From assembly GCA_026388075.1 (NCBI GenBank), contig JAPLKN010000029.1:1-49883 (forward strand): a DNA stretch of 49,883 nt. The letters are read 5' to 3'. The first letter of the stretch is position 1, and every line of letters begins with the position of its first letter. Below the pieces are notes generated by a model. The model was not told the origin of the DNA. It saw nothing but the letters and a program-made list of their open reading frames with translations, and ran no database searches. Positions 33,276 through 42,320 of this stretch are shown here, piece by piece. A program made the translations under genes and the position numbers. The DNA is from Elusimicrobiota bacterium (GTDB lineage Bacteria > Elusimicrobiota > Endomicrobiia > Endomicrobiales > JAPLKN01).

Positions 33276-33914
33276 ATGAGTAGGCCATCAACTAATACTG
33301 ATAAGAGAATGATTGAAGCTGCCAAAGCGCTTATTCCTCAGACGGGTTTTAAGGGGCTCAGAATCCGGGATGTTGCAAGAAAAGCAGGTGTAAATCTCGG
33401 TATGTTCAACTATTATTTTAAAACAAAAGAGAAATTCATTGAAATACTTCTTACCGAACTTTATGGGGAATTCCTGAATACTCTTGAAATCGAAACCCAA
33501 GAAGGGGGGGCAGCAAGAGAGCATCTAAAAAACGCTTTAGAAAAAATCGGGGTATTTATAAGGGATCACCGCCATCTGGTTTTCCCCTTATTTGAAGAGA
33601 TTGTTTCGGGGAACCGCGAGATAATGGAATTTGCAAAAATCAACATGTCAAAACATTTTTTTATTCTTTTTGATCTTATCAAAAAATGCCAAAAAGAAGG
33701 TTCAATTTCAAAAAATATTCCTATTCCGGCTGCGTTACTATGTTTAATTGTGCCCGTCGCGATTCCGAATCTAGCTATGAAAGCATTTGAAAAATATTAT
33801 TCAAAAACGCTTATAAATATATTAACTAAACCGTTTCAGTCTATGTTTTTGTCTGATATGTCTATCAAACAAAGGGTAGAAATTGTCCTAAAAGGCGTAT
33901 CGCCGGGTGATTAG
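33276..33914 (+). CDS. TetR-family transcriptional repressor
   Basis: A 212-residue regulator. The N-terminal helix-turn-helix reads IEAAKALIPQTGFKGLRIRD, VARKAGVNLGMFNYYFKTKE, FIEIL, a standard TetR domain. The C-terminal two-thirds are helical and would hold the ligand pocket and dimer face. AAGAGGTA before ATG 33276 decides the start over TTG 33252. It is the first gene of an operon for a TolC-type channel, adaptor and ABC exporter, so it most likely senses the exported compound and represses the promoter at 33110-33145. Confidence 0.92.
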   Translation: MSRPSTNTDKRMIEAAKALIPQTGFKGLRIRDVARKAGVNLGMFNYYFKTKEKFIEILLTELYGEFLNTLEIETQEGGAAREHLKNALEKIGVFIRDHRHLVFPLFEEIVSGNREIMEFAKINMSKHFFILFDLIKKCQKEGSISKNIPIPAALLCLIVPVAIPNLAMKAFEKYYSKTLINILTKPFQSMFLSDMSIKQRVEIVLKGVSPGD

Positions 33915-33915
33915 T

Positions 33916-35283
33916 ATGAAAAAAGTTATCCACACCTTACTAACGGCTCTAATATTGATTGGATTTTCAGTTATTTTAGTGGCTAAGGATATTCCATTAG
34001 TCTCGCTAAAACTTTCTGATATTGAGCAAAAAACTGCTGAAAATTCACCTCGTTTAAAAGCTTCACAAAAAGAAACCGAAGCCTTCATTAAAAGGTCAGA
34101 AAGTGCTAAAGCGCAACTATTTCCTAAATTAAATTTTGAGGGTTCATATAGATATATATCCGTTATTCCTGAAATAGACATCCCTATCAAAGGATTCGGG
34201 TCACTAAAACTAGGGGACAATACAAACTACAGCATTGGGCCGGCACTTTATTGGACAGTATGGGACAAAAACGCAATAAGAAATAACTGGCTCAGCTTTA
34301 AATCACAGGCAACTTCCAAAAAATATGAAACGGAAACAATCGAAAGACAGATTATGCTTGCTGCAAGAGTTGCTTATTTCCAAGCCGGCCTGGCAAATGA
34401 ACAGGTTTTACTTTTGTCTGATGCCTTAAAAGTTTTACAGGCACAATACGAAGATATCGTTATTAACGTAAAAGCCGGCGCCAAAAGCCGAATGGACGAA
34501 CTTTCTGCTCATCAGGAAGTTATTATTAAAATGAAACAGCTAAGAACCGCGCGCTCATATTTAGCCCAATGTTTAGACGATCTCAGTGCTTTGACAAATG
34601 AAAAATACGGCGATAATCCGATGGTTCCTTTCAGCGCCGGTATTATAGAAAATTTACCCAAAAATATTACTTCTCCGACACTTTTCCTTGAAATAGAACC
34701 AGTGGATGCGTTAATTAAAAAGTTTGAAAAATACAAAAAATCAAAACTTTCCGAAAACCATCCAAATGTTATTAGCATGGAAGAACTTGCTGAGTCAGCA
34801 AAGCTTTTATCCAAAAGCATATCTTCAGGACTCTGGCCGAAATTACAGTTTAGCGCAAGGACATCTTTAGATTATCCGAATGGCCCTAAACTTGAAGCTA
34901 TTAACCAAAATGCTTTGGGAGTAAATCTGACTTGGATACTGTTTGAAGGGAGTGCTTCAAGAAAAAAGTCCCAAGAAAATATTTTATTGGGCGAAGCGCA
35001 AACCGAAAAAAGAAATCAGGTATTGAGAGATCTGCAAAAAGAATGGCAGAAACTTATTGACCAGCTAGCTGATCTTGAGGAGCAGAAAGTTTTGAATGAG
35101 CAATATGTTTCTGAAGCAAAGGAGCTTTCAAAAATCGTTTATAGTTCTTACAAAGCAGGATCGGCAAACTTTATTGATGTGCAAAACGCAAATTACCGTT
35201 TGTTGGAAGCAAAAACACAATCTGTCAAAACTAAATTTCAAATACTGGTTAATCTTGTGACAATGGCAAGCTTAGCAGAATAA
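33916..35283 (+). CDS. TolC-family outer-membrane efflux protein
   Basis: A 455-residue protein with a signal peptide (LLTALILIGFSVILVA) and the OEP repeat pattern: long alpha-helices with coiled-coil heptads (KYETETIERQIMLAARVAYF; EWQKLIDQLADLEEQKVLNE) and short strands with the marks SAKAQLFPKLNFEGSYRY and ISSGLWPKLQFSARTSLDY. The YKAGSANFIDVQNANYRLLE stretch is the typical end of the repeat. As a trimer it forms the channel across periplasm and outer membrane. It begins one base after the tetR stop region, so translation is probably coupled; its own ribosome binding site is weak. Confidence 0.92.
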   Translation: MKKVIHTLLTALILIGFSVILVAKDIPLVSLKLSDIEQKTAENSPRLKASQKETEAFIKRSESAKAQLFPKLNFEGSYRYISVIPEIDIPIKGFGSLKLGDNTNYSIGPALYWTVWDKNAIRNNWLSFKSQATSKKYETETIERQIMLAARVAYFQAGLANEQVLLLSDALKVLQAQYEDIVINVKAGAKSRMDELSAHQEVIIKMKQLRTARSYLAQCLDDLSALTNEKYGDNPMVPFSAGIIENLPKNITSPTLFLEIEPVDALIKKFEKYKKSKLSENHPNVISMEELAESAKLLSKSISSGLWPKLQFSARTSLDYPNGPKLEAINQNALGVNLTWILFEGSASRKKSQENILLGEAQTEKRNQVLRDLQKEWQKLIDQLADLEEQKVLNEQYVSEAKELSKIVYSSYKAGSANFIDVQNANYRLLEAKTQSVKTKFQILVNLVTMASLAE

Positions 35284-35300
35284 CAGCAGGTTAATACGGA

Positions 35301-35375
35301 GACAGGTTGAGAGTGGGGCAGATTAAGAGAGGAACAGAATTTTTTACTTAAGCTGAATCTCAACCTCAACCTGTC
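35301..35375. repeat. Inverted repeat between the tolC-like and hlyD-like genes
   Basis: GACAGGTTGAG (35301-35311) is perfectly complementary to CTCAACCTGTC (35365-35375) with 53 bases between. CAGGTTGAG recurs once more at 36125-36133, in the gap after the hlyD-like gene, so it belongs to a small dispersed repeat inside this operon. Confidence 0.65.
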
Positions 35376-35392
35376 TTGAAAGGGAGGAAAAT

Positions 35393-36121
35393 ATGAAACC
35401 AAAACTAATTCCATTGATTTTAGTAATTGTGATTGTTGCTGGCATCATCATCTACCAACTGGCAAAACAGAGTGAATTTATGTATGCGGGCACCATTGAA
35501 GCAACGGAAGTAGAATTGTCAAGCCGGCTGACGGCCACGATAGACGAGATAAATGTTGATGAAGGAAGTAAAGTAAAAAAAGGGGACATTTTAGTAAGAC
35601 TTTTGATTGAAGATATAAATATCGCCTATGATTCCGCAGAGAAGGATTATAAACGCGCTGTTGAGCTTCGTAAAGCCGGTTCCATGAATCAGGAAACTTT
35701 TGACCGCATCCGATTTAAACGGGACGATATCTTAGTAAAAGTCGGCTGGGCTACAATAAAAGCGCCTAATGACGGCACTATTCTCTTGAAATTTCATGAG
35801 CCCGGCGAAATGGTAAATCCCGGTACAAAACTTCTCGCCTTGGCGGATCTTTCTAAGGTATGGGCTTATGTTTATGTTCCTCAACCGCTATTATCTAAGA
35901 TTTCTCTTGGAATGCCTGTAGACGGATTTATTCCTGAGTCCAAAATGAAAAAAATCCCGGGAAAAATAGTGCATATCAAAGATGAGGCAGAATTTACTCC
36001 GCGAAATGTTCAGACCAGAAAAGAAAGAACAAGGCTCGTTTATGGCGTTAAAGTAGAATTTGAAAATAGCGACGGTTTCCTTAAACCGGGAATGACGATC
36101 GAAGTTAAACTCCCGGCGTAA
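35393..36121 (+). CDS. HlyD-type membrane fusion (periplasmic adaptor) protein
   Basis: A 242-residue adaptor with an N-terminal anchor (LIPLILVIVIVAGIIIYQLA). A split lipoyl/biotinyl-like domain follows: FMYAGTIEATEVELSSRLTA and VDEGSKVKKGDILVRL in the first half, then WATIKAPNDGTILLKFHEPG and VNPGTKLLALADLSKVWAYV in the second. The coiled hairpin between them is short (about 45 residues), typical for the compact YbhG/YhiI-like group. A beta-barrel part ends the protein. It links the ABC transporter in the inner membrane to the TolC-like channel. GGGAGG before ATG 35393 supports the start. Confidence 0.9.
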   Translation: MKPKLIPLILVIVIVAGIIIYQLAKQSEFMYAGTIEATEVELSSRLTATIDEINVDEGSKVKKGDILVRLLIEDINIAYDSAEKDYKRAVELRKAGSMNQETFDRIRFKRDDILVKVGWATIKAPNDGTILLKFHEPGEMVNPGTKLLALADLSKVWAYVYVPQPLLSKISLGMPVDGFIPESKMKKIPGKIVHIKDEAEFTPRNVQTRKERTRLVYGVKVEFENSDGFLKPGMTIEVKLPA

Positions 36122-36204
36122 ATGGCAGGTTGAGCCTAAGTTCAATGAAAAGCAAAAAAATATATGGGAAGTGTCCCTGATTACCAAAAAGGGTGGTGAA
36201 TGAC

Positions 36205-36948
36205 ATGTCTAACCATAAACCCACCAATGTCGGCGTAGAAATAAAAAATCTTTCAAAGAATTTCAAAAATAATCAGGCAATTGACAACTTGAGCATTAAC
36301 TTTGAACCGGGGCTTCTTCACGGAATAATCGGACCCGACGGAGCAGGAAAAACTACTTTTTTAAGAATTCTTTCAGGGCTACTTAATCCTACCAAAGGAA
36401 CCATTCAATTTATAGATAACGGAAAACCCATCGCTTTTGAAACTATAAGGCCTTTCATAGGATACATGCCTTCGCGGCCGAGCCTTTATCCCGATCTTTC
36501 GGTTGAAGAACATTTAATGTTTTTTAGAGATCTTTATCAGCTTTTGCCGGAAGAGTACGAGAAAAAGAGTAATGAACTTCTTGAAATCAGCAGGCTTAAA
36601 GTTTTCAAGGACAGAAAAGCTATAAATCTTTCGGGCGGGATGTATAAAAAGTTAGGCCTTATGTGCGCTCTTCTTCGCTCGCCCTCAGTTCTGCTTTTGG
36701 ATGAGCCTACCAACGGAGTAGACCCCATTTCAAGAAGAGAACTGTGGGACTTATTGTATCGGCTTTCTGATGAAAAAATTCTTATTCTTATTTCGACGGC
36801 TTATATGGATGAAGCTGAAAGGTGCACGCGCGTTCATTTTATTGAATCGGGAAAACTTTTGGAAAGCGGCATTCCGGAAATTATATTAGAAAAGAAAAAA
36901 ATTAAAAGTTTTGATGACTTATTCTTAAGGAAAAATCAAAATGAATGA
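36205..36948 (+). CDS. ABC transporter ATP-binding protein (first of pair)
   Basis: A 247-residue nucleotide-binding domain with Walker A GPDGAGKTT, the Q/P-loop region GYMPSRPSLYPDLSV, signature LSGGMYKKLG, Walker B VLLLDEPTNGVDP and the switch in STAYMDEAERC, where tyrosine-methionine replaces the usual histidine (S-T-A-Y), a known trait of YbhF-type N-terminal halves. ATG 36205 is chosen because GGGTGGTGA lies just upstream; GTG 36193 is possible. The stop overlaps the next ATPase gene by eight bases. In related systems both ATPase halves are one YbhF polypeptide; here they are split. Confidence 0.9.
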   Translation: MSNHKPTNVGVEIKNLSKNFKNNQAIDNLSINFEPGLLHGIIGPDGAGKTTFLRILSGLLNPTKGTIQFIDNGKPIAFETIRPFIGYMPSRPSLYPDLSVEEHLMFFRDLYQLLPEEYEKKSNELLEISRLKVFKDRKAINLSGGMYKKLGLMCALLRSPSVLLLDEPTNGVDPISRRELWDLLYRLSDEKILILISTAYMDEAERCTRVHFIESGKLLESGIPEIILEKKKIKSFDDLFLRKNQNE

Positions 36949-37861
36949 AATTGAAAAAACCATTGAAATATCTAATCTTACCGTAAAATTCGGTGATTTT
37001 ACGGCAGTGGATGATGTTTCTTTTAGCGTGAACAAAGGCGAGATATTCGGCTTTCTGGGAGCAAATGGCGCGGGAAAAACTACAACTATCAGGGTAATGT
37101 GTGGTTTGTTGATTCCGAACATAGGAGATGTAAAAATAGCAGGACATGGCTTTAGTGACGGGGGGACCGATATAAAGAAGAAAGTCGGCTATATGTCGCA
37201 GAAGTTTACTCTTTATGACGACTTGACTGTAATTGAAAATCTGCAATTCAAGGCTTCTTTGAGAAAGATTGAAGAAAAGGCCTTAAAAATAAGGATTAAA
37301 GAACTTTTTGAATTTATAGGGTTCAATTATCCTGAAAATATGATGGTACGCGATTTGCCTTCCGGTATCAAACAGCAGGTTTCTTTATGCGCTACTTTAT
37401 TGCATGACCCTGAAATAATATTTTTGGATGAACCCACCTCCGGAGTATCTCCGGAAGTCAGAAAGAAGTTCTGGGCGTTAATTGATAAATTATCCAAAGA
37501 AGGAAAAACTGTAATTGTCACTTCCCATTATCTGAACGAAGCTGAGGAATGCCAAAGAATCGCTTTAATGCGTACAGGTAAACTGATAGCATTGGATAGT
37601 CCTGAGATGCTGAAAGTTAAAACTTATCCTGAAGGTCTTGTTGAAATATATTGCAAAAATACCGGCGCAGAATGCCTGGATAAAATATACAAAGATCAAT
37701 CAATTGAAAAAATTTGGCCTTTCGGCCATAAGTATCACGCAGTTTTTAAAAACAAGCAACTTATTGAAAAATATCTTGAAAATGTGCCGGAGGGATTTTC
37801 AGCAAAAAGAATACAGCCTTCACTTGAAGATGTGTTTATGAAGCTTGTAGAAGAGAAGTAA
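36941..37861 (+). CDS. ABC transporter ATP-binding protein (second of pair)
   Basis: A 306-residue ATPase with Walker A GANGAGKTTT, signature LPSGIKQQVS, Walker B IIFLDEPTSGVSP and the H-loop in TSHYLNEAEEC. The C-terminal extension (about residues 225-306) ends in RIQPSLEDVFMKLVEE, the usual tail of this exporter type. It overlaps the first ATPase by eight bases and would form the heterodimeric engine. Because the first ATPase lacks its H-loop histidine, this subunit probably supplies the main catalytic switch. Confidence 0.92.
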   Translation: MNEIEKTIEISNLTVKFGDFTAVDDVSFSVNKGEIFGFLGANGAGKTTTIRVMCGLLIPNIGDVKIAGHGFSDGGTDIKKKVGYMSQKFTLYDDLTVIENLQFKASLRKIEEKALKIRIKELFEFIGFNYPENMMVRDLPSGIKQQVSLCATLLHDPEIIFLDEPTSGVSPEVRKKFWALIDKLSKEGKTVIVTSHYLNEAEECQRIALMRTGKLIALDSPEMLKVKTYPEGLVEIYCKNTGAECLDKIYKDQSIEKIWPFGHKYHAVFKNKQLIEKYLENVPEGFSAKRIQPSLEDVFMKLVEEK

Positions 37862-37883
37862 GCCAAGAAGTAGGGTGATTCTT

Positions 37884-38836
37884 ATGATAGAAAAATTTAA
37901 TATTTCCAGGGCCCTTTCAGTTGCTAGAAAGGAAATAATGCATATTTTGAGGGATCCTTTTACGCTCGGAATGGCGATAGGGATACCGATAGTTTTCGTG
38001 ATATTTTTCGGATTTGCGATAGATTTTGATTTTAAAGGTATAAAACTTTCTGTATTTGATTTTGACCATTCAAGACAATCCAGAGAACTCGTTTCGGTTT
38101 TTTCGTCGTCAGGGTATTTCGTGCCTTCAAGCGGTTACCATTTAGGGAACCCCATTTCGGATGTTGAATCGGAACGCTCGTTTATGGCTTTGATTATTAA
38201 TCCCGGGTTCGGGAAAAAGATCGTATCGGGTGAAGGAGATAAAGTTCAACTCCTTATGGACGGAACGGATAACAGAAAAGCAGGCGCTGTAAATGGATAT
38301 GTCGCAGGCATTAATCAGGCTGTGATTCGCAGGCTTACCGGCGCTGCTTATAAAAGTCCGATAGATTATGAAACTAGGTTTTTATATAATCCGGAACTAA
38401 ATACAAAATGGTTTATTGTTCCCGGGCTTATTGTAATCATAATCGGCCTTTTATCAATACTTATGACCGCATTAACCGTTGCAAGAGAATGGGAAAACGG
38501 TTCAATGGAATTGCTTTTGTCAACGCCGGTTACTCCTTTGGAAATCGTGATATTACACGCCAGCAGCAGAAAGCAATGCAGTTTTCCTTTATAGTCGGGC
38601 TTCTTCCATCCCTTCTTCTTTCAGGATTTATTTTCCCCGTAGAAAATATGCCTATTTTTTTCAGATATTTTACTATGATTCTTCCTCCGAGATGGTTTAT
38701 AGAAATAATAAGAGCTATTTTTCTTAAAGGTTCGGGGCTAATAGCTTTGTCTTTGCCGTTTACAGTTTTGATTATAATGATGCTCTTTCTGATTTTCGTT
38801 GCAGTAAAAAAATCCAAAAAGGATGTTGAGCCATGA
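37884..38836 (+). pseudogene. ABC-2 type permease with internal deletion and frameshift
   Basis: AGGGTG six bases before ATG 37884 starts an ABC-2 permease like the gene behind it: IMHILRDPFTLGMAIGIPIV, a large periplasmic part, FIVPGLIVIIIGLLSILMTA and ENGSMELLLSTPVTPLEIVI. There the frame runs into unrelated residues and stops at 38594. In another frame ITRQQQKAMQFSFIVGLLPS and LLSGFIFPVENMPIFFRYFT continue to 38836. Comparison with the intact paralogue (38833-39936) shows that about 56-57 residues between EII(I) and KNQQQAM, two membrane helices, are missing around 38555. As it stands the protein would not be functional. It overlaps the next gene by ATGA. Confidence 0.85.
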
Positions 38837-39936
38837 ATAAGACTATTTTGGGATTTTTAAAAAAAGAGTTTGCCCAAACACTGCGGGATCCTGTTATGAG
38901 GGTGTTTATTTTTGCCGCACCGCTTATTCAGCTTCTCCTTTTTGGCTATGCAATTTCAATGGAGTTCAGGAACTTAAAAATGGCGGTTATTTATGAACCG
39001 AGCGACTATATCGCAAGACAGCTTTCAGAAAATATATATGCTTCAGGCTGGTTTGTAGGAGCAGAACTAATCAGCCGTGATCCCGAAGTAATTATCCGTT
39101 CCGGCAAAGCAGATGTAGTTTTATCTATGCCGCGCAACGGCCTTACAAAAACTATAAAAAAAGAAGGCAGTGCAAAAATTCAGCTTCTGATTGATTCTCA
39201 AAATTCATTAAAAGCGCGGGCTATTGAGGCATATATAAATTCCATAACAAAAAAGTTTATCATTGAAAGATTCCCTGCTCAAGCGAAAACTTTGCCCGTT
39301 TCATTTGATGTCAGGATTTTATTTAATCCTACCCTGCAGACAAATATTTTTATGGTTCCGGGAGTAATGACGTTAATACTTTGTATTGTTACGATGATGT
39401 TGACGGGGATGTCTTTAGCGCGCGAAAAAGAGATGGGGACTTTTGAAACAATAATAGCAGCCCCGCTTAAAAATATAGAAATAATTATAGGAAAAACTCT
39501 TCCGTATCTTATTATCGGCCTTTGCGACGCTTCGCTAATCCTTTTAGCCGGAATAGTAATTTTTGATATGCCGGTTAGGGGATCAGTGTTTCTGGTTGGT
39601 CTTGCGGCTCTGATATTTGTCTGCGCGACTGTGAGTATTGGGATGCTAATTTCAACATTTGCTAAAAATCAGCAGCAGGCAATGATGGGAACTTTCCTGT
39701 TTTTATTTCCGGCGGCGCTTATGTCCGGGATATTTTACCCGGTTGAAAGCATGCCACCGGTTTTAAGGTTTATCGGTTACCTAGATCCTTTGAAATATTT
39801 TATCAGTATTTTAAGAAATATTATGCTAAAAGGCGCCAATCCTGAAATGGTTTGGTCTAACCTTGCTGTTTTAGTTGTTATGACTATTATCATCGTGTTT
39901 GTTACCAACCGCCGTTTCCATCAAACGCTTAATTAG
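38833..39936 (+). CDS. ABC-2 type permease (YhhJ/YbhR-like)
   Basis: A 367-residue membrane protein: LKKEFAQTLRDPVMRVFIFA at the N-terminus, one membrane helix, a periplasmic domain of about 150 residues and five further helices. The conserved ABC-2 blocks MTLILCIVTMMLTGMSLARE, GTFETIIAAPLKNIEIIIGK and FLFLFPAALMSGIFYPVESM are intact. It forms the export path with its broken sister permease and the two ATPases. If the sister is truly lost, this protein could act as a homodimer, but the operon would normally need both. Confidence 0.92.
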   Translation: MNKTILGFLKKEFAQTLRDPVMRVFIFAAPLIQLLLFGYAISMEFRNLKMAVIYEPSDYIARQLSENIYASGWFVGAELISRDPEVIIRSGKADVVLSMPRNGLTKTIKKEGSAKIQLLIDSQNSLKARAIEAYINSITKKFIIERFPAQAKTLPVSFDVRILFNPTLQTNIFMVPGVMTLILCIVTMMLTGMSLAREKEMGTFETIIAAPLKNIEIIIGKTLPYLIIGLCDASLILLAGIVIFDMPVRGSVFLVGLAALIFVCATVSIGMLISTFAKNQQQAMMGTFLFLFPAALMSGIFYPVESMPPVLRFIGYLDPLKYFISILRNIMLKGANPEMVWSNLAVLVVMTIIIVFVTNRRFHQTLN

Positions 39937-40332
39937 TTACCAGAAACCGGTAACCAGGCACCAGTAACAGCATAGGCCGACTCTTCATTATAAATTTGTA
40001 AGGAGTTTTTTACCCCTTTTGAGCCGTCAATGAGCGAGATTTTTTTCGGGGGTATTCGGCGAGGATGTCTGAAGCCCATCATGGCGAAGCCGAAGGGCAA
40101 GTTCCGGAGCCGCCGAAAAAATATTGAGCGAGTGGCTCAGTGGGTGCATTTCTTTTGATTACTTTTCTTTAGGCAAGTAAAGAAAAGTAATCGGGGGCGT
40201 AGGGGCAGGATAGCCCCACTAAATCGTCTTATCTTTGAACAAATTTCTAGAAATATAGAAAATAAAAAAACCCTGACTAAAAATCAGGGTTTTTCTATTT
40301 TTGCAAAGTCAAAAGCTATCTATGTTGTAAAA
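39937..40332. repeat. Gene-free stretch with palindromic element, copy A
   Basis: GGTAACCAG and CCAGTAAC words stand near 39945-39970. From about 40031 to 40200 lies a repeat that contains GAGCGAG and TTTTTTCGGGGG near its left end, CCGCCGAAAAAA later on, and the stem GATTACTTTTCTTT (40157-40170) / AAAGAAAAGTAATC (40179-40192). A diverged copy in the opposite orientation occupies about 43150-43390. The last part, 40205-40260, shows nothing. The cold-shock terminator completes the stretch. Confidence 0.7.
40259..40296 (-). terminator. Intrinsic terminator of the cold-shock gene
   Basis: AAAAACCCTGA (40266-40276) and TCAGGGTTTTT (40284-40294) form an 11-bp stem. On the minus strand a run of T follows. 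T-rich sequence on the plus side as well makes it potentially bidirectional. Confidence 0.85.
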
Positions 40333-40536
40333 CTAGATTTTCTTTACGTTAGTTGCTTTTGGACCTTTGTCGGATGTTTCCACACTGAATTCCACTTTGT
40401 CGCCTTCCGCCAGGGTTTTGAATCCTTCGGAGGTTACCGCGGAATAATGAACGAATACATCGCCGCTGCCGTCATCATTGGTAATAAAACCAAAGCCTTT
40501 TGCATCGTTAAACCACTTCACTTTTCCTGTTGCCAT
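40333..40536 (-). CDS. Cold-shock domain protein (CspA family)
   Basis: A 67-residue protein, full family length. RNP1 is KGFGFI and RNP2 is VFVHYSAV; the start is [20 protein letters not shown]. It binds single-stranded RNA and DNA and prevents or melts RNA secondary structure. It has an 80-base untranslated leader and a good terminator, so it is monocistronic. Whether it is cold-induced or constitutive cannot be read from the coding part. Confidence 0.96.
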   Translation of the reverse strand: MATGKVKWFNDAKGFGFITNDDGSGDVFVHYSAVTSEGFKTLAEGDKVEFSVETSDKGPKATNVKKI

Positions 40537-40636
40537 TGCTTTACTTCACCTGCCTTCTTCTGTCACCCGAAAAACGGATGCTTATTTGGGCTGCTAAACC
40601 CGAAAAGATTATAGCATATTTTCGGAGCTTTTACGC
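40537..40636 (-). promoter_or_regulatory. Cold-shock gene promoter and leader
   Basis: On the minus strand an extended -10, TGCTATAAT, covers 40608-40616; the -35 region is weak. The leader that follows contains a short hairpin GGGTTTAGCAGCCC and two TTTTCGGGT words, then GGCAGGTGAAG before the ATG. This is a plausible site for temperature- or protein-dependent control, as in other csp leaders. Confidence 0.5.
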
Positions 40637-40730
40637 AAATATTTTAAAATATTTTTTAAGGATTTTTGTCCCGTAAAAAAATAGAATTTTTTGATATTTT
40701 TAAAAAAACTCGTTAACGTACTGTATTCAG

Positions 40731-41969
40731 TTAAATGTCATCGGAAAATGAGAATTTTTTACGGGACTTTGCCACCATCCCGCAGCCTTCCTTAATCCCG
40801 AATTTCTCGGCTATTAGTACCGACGACGGCTTGATAGTAAAAGGGCCGTAAAGTTTGTTTATTGAATCTAGAGTTTCAGTAAATTTTATTTTCTTATAGT
40901 AGTCATCAAAAAAATAAGTTTGCCCATTTTGCGGGGAAAGCCGGCTTATGCTTACTCCGAGCATTCTTGCCGGTTTCTGAAGCGGGAGAGCTTTTTGGAA
41001 TAAGGCATTAGCGTGGCGATAAATGTCTGAAGAGTCTCTGATCGCGTTTTTAAGGTTATGCTGCATTGCAAAATGCGTGAAATCGCCGTATCGCAGAAAA
41101 AAATTTATTGTGTTTCCTTCAAGGCTTGAAGCACGAAGCCGGCTTCCGACTTTTTCAGAAAGCATCATAAGGTATGATTTTATAACGTTAATATCCCGGG
41201 TGTTTTTTAAAAGAGTCCTTGAATGCCCGATGGATTTTGCCTGCTCGTATTCAAAATATTTTTTTAAAGGGGTATTGTCATTCCCTTGGCCGATGTTTTT
41301 AAGGTAATTGCCGATTATTCCGAAATGATGCACCAATAAGGACAAAGGCGCATTGCCCAGGTCTTTGGCAGTTTTTATGCCGAGGGATTTTAATTTTTCG
41401 GATACTTTTTTTCCGATTCCGATACCCTGAAGTTTTTCAAGAGAAAGGTTTTCAAAAACGTCAGGGATATCTTCCTTTCGTATTTCTACAAGACCGTCCG
41501 GCTTTTGCATCTTGCTGGCTATTTTTGCAACTGCCTTATTCGGGCCTATGCCTATTGAACATAAAAGCCCGAGTTTTTCTTTTATTTTTCTTTTTATTTC
41601 GCGGGCAATATTTTTTGCGTCATCTTTTTTTTTGCATAGGTGGCTTACGTCAATAAAACTTTCATCAATAGAAAATGCTTCCAAAAGATCCGTGTATTCA
41701 AGAAGAATTTTGTGTATACGGTGTGTCGTGTGTACATATTTATTCATGTCGCCGTATACAGGGACAAGTTGCGGGCATGCTTTTTTTGCTTCTGGCAGGC
41801 TCATCCCGGTTTTAACGCCCAATTTCCTTGCTTCATAGGATGCCGTAGTTACAACAGTCCTTCCTTCCCCGCAAACAACTATAGGTTTTCCTCTCAAAGA
41901 GGGGTTTATAGATTGTTCCACGGAAGCAAAGTAGGCGTTCATATCAATTAAAAAAATGGTTCTTTCCAT
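40731..41969 (-). CDS. dinB: DNA polymerase IV (DinB)
   Basis: A 412-residue Y-family polymerase. Catalytic carboxylates lie in FLIDMNAYFASVEQ (D9) and FSIDESFIDVS. The palm and fingers are complete, with CSIGIGPNKAVAKIASKMQK and the thumb helix-hairpin-helix LQGIGIGKKVSEKL. A little-finger domain follows (KSIGHSRTLLKNTRDIN; LRYGDFTHFAM). It copies past DNA damage with low fidelity. It is the third gene of an operon headed by lexA. There is no ribosome binding site: the start codon is preceded directly by a palindromic repeat (41977-42065). Confidence 0.95.
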   Translation of the reverse strand: MERTIFLIDMNAYFASVEQSINPSLRGKPIVVCGEGRTVVTTASYEARKLGVKTGMSLPEAKKACPQLVPVYGDMNKYVHTTHRIHKILLEYTDLLEAFSIDESFIDVSHLCKKKDDAKNIAREIKRKIKEKLGLLCSIGIGPNKAVAKIASKMQKPDGLVEIRKEDIPDVFENLSLEKLQGIGIGKKVSEKLKSLGIKTAKDLGNAPLSLLVHHFGIIGNYLKNIGQGNDNTPLKKYFEYEQAKSIGHSRTLLKNTRDINVIKSYLMMLSEKVGSRLRASSLEGNTINFFLRYGDFTHFAMQHNLKNAIRDSSDIYRHANALFQKALPLQKPARMLGVSISRLSPQNGQTYFFDDYYKKIKFTETLDSINKLYGPFTIKPSSVLIAEKFGIKEGCGMVAKSRKKFSFSDDI

Positions 41970-41976
41970 AAAAAAT

Positions 41977-42065
41977 TAGCGGATAGCGTAGAGCGTATAG
42001 CGTTTAGGAACGACAAGATAAACCTTAGGCTTTTCTATACGCTACACGCTATTTCCTATACGCTA
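41977..42065. repeat. GCGTATAGCG palindromic repeat, copy 1
   Basis: The unit begins TAGCGGATAGCGTAGAGCG and ends with several GCTATACGC-type complements (CTATACGCTACACGCTATTT). It folds back on itself over 89 bases. It fills the whole gap between the small ORF and dinB, supplies the stop codon of the former and abuts the start of the latter. Copy 2 lies at 42321-42435. Confidence 0.75.
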
Positions 42066-42311
42066 GTCGAGGGTGGTCTTTTCAAGGCGCCATTCAAAGG
42101 TTTTTTGGTTCAATGAAATTTCAAAAAGAGTTGATCCGTCAGTTACTGAAAAATGTATTATGCGCTCAGATCCGACATCCTCATCCCATGTGTAAGTGGT
42201 TTCGGTTATAAGATATTTTCTTTTCTGCCATATAAACCATTTCGGTTTAATGTGCTTTTTAGAGAAAACCGCGCCGACATCAATAATTTCATTAATTTCA
42301 GTTTGTTCCAT
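42063..42311 (-). CDS. Conserved hypothetical protein of the lexA-dinB operon
   Basis: An 82-residue protein beginning MEQTEINEIIDVGAVFSKKH. IKPKWFIWQKRKYLITETTY and STLFEISLNQKTFEWRLEK suggest a small beta-barrel. It reminds me of the DUF6504 proteins that accompany error-prone polymerase genes in other bacteria (F-x-W-R-G-R-x-Y pattern), but the match is from memory. ATG 42311 is taken as start; no ribosome binding site is seen because repeat DNA lies directly upstream. The stop TAG is formed by the repeat downstream. An accessory role for DinB is a reasonable guess. Confidence 0.7.
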   Translation of the reverse strand: MEQTEINEIIDVGAVFSKKHIKPKWFIWQKRKYLITETTYTWDEDVGSERIIHFSVTDGSTLFEISLNQKTFEWRLEKTTLD

Positions 42312-42320
42312 GCTAATCAC

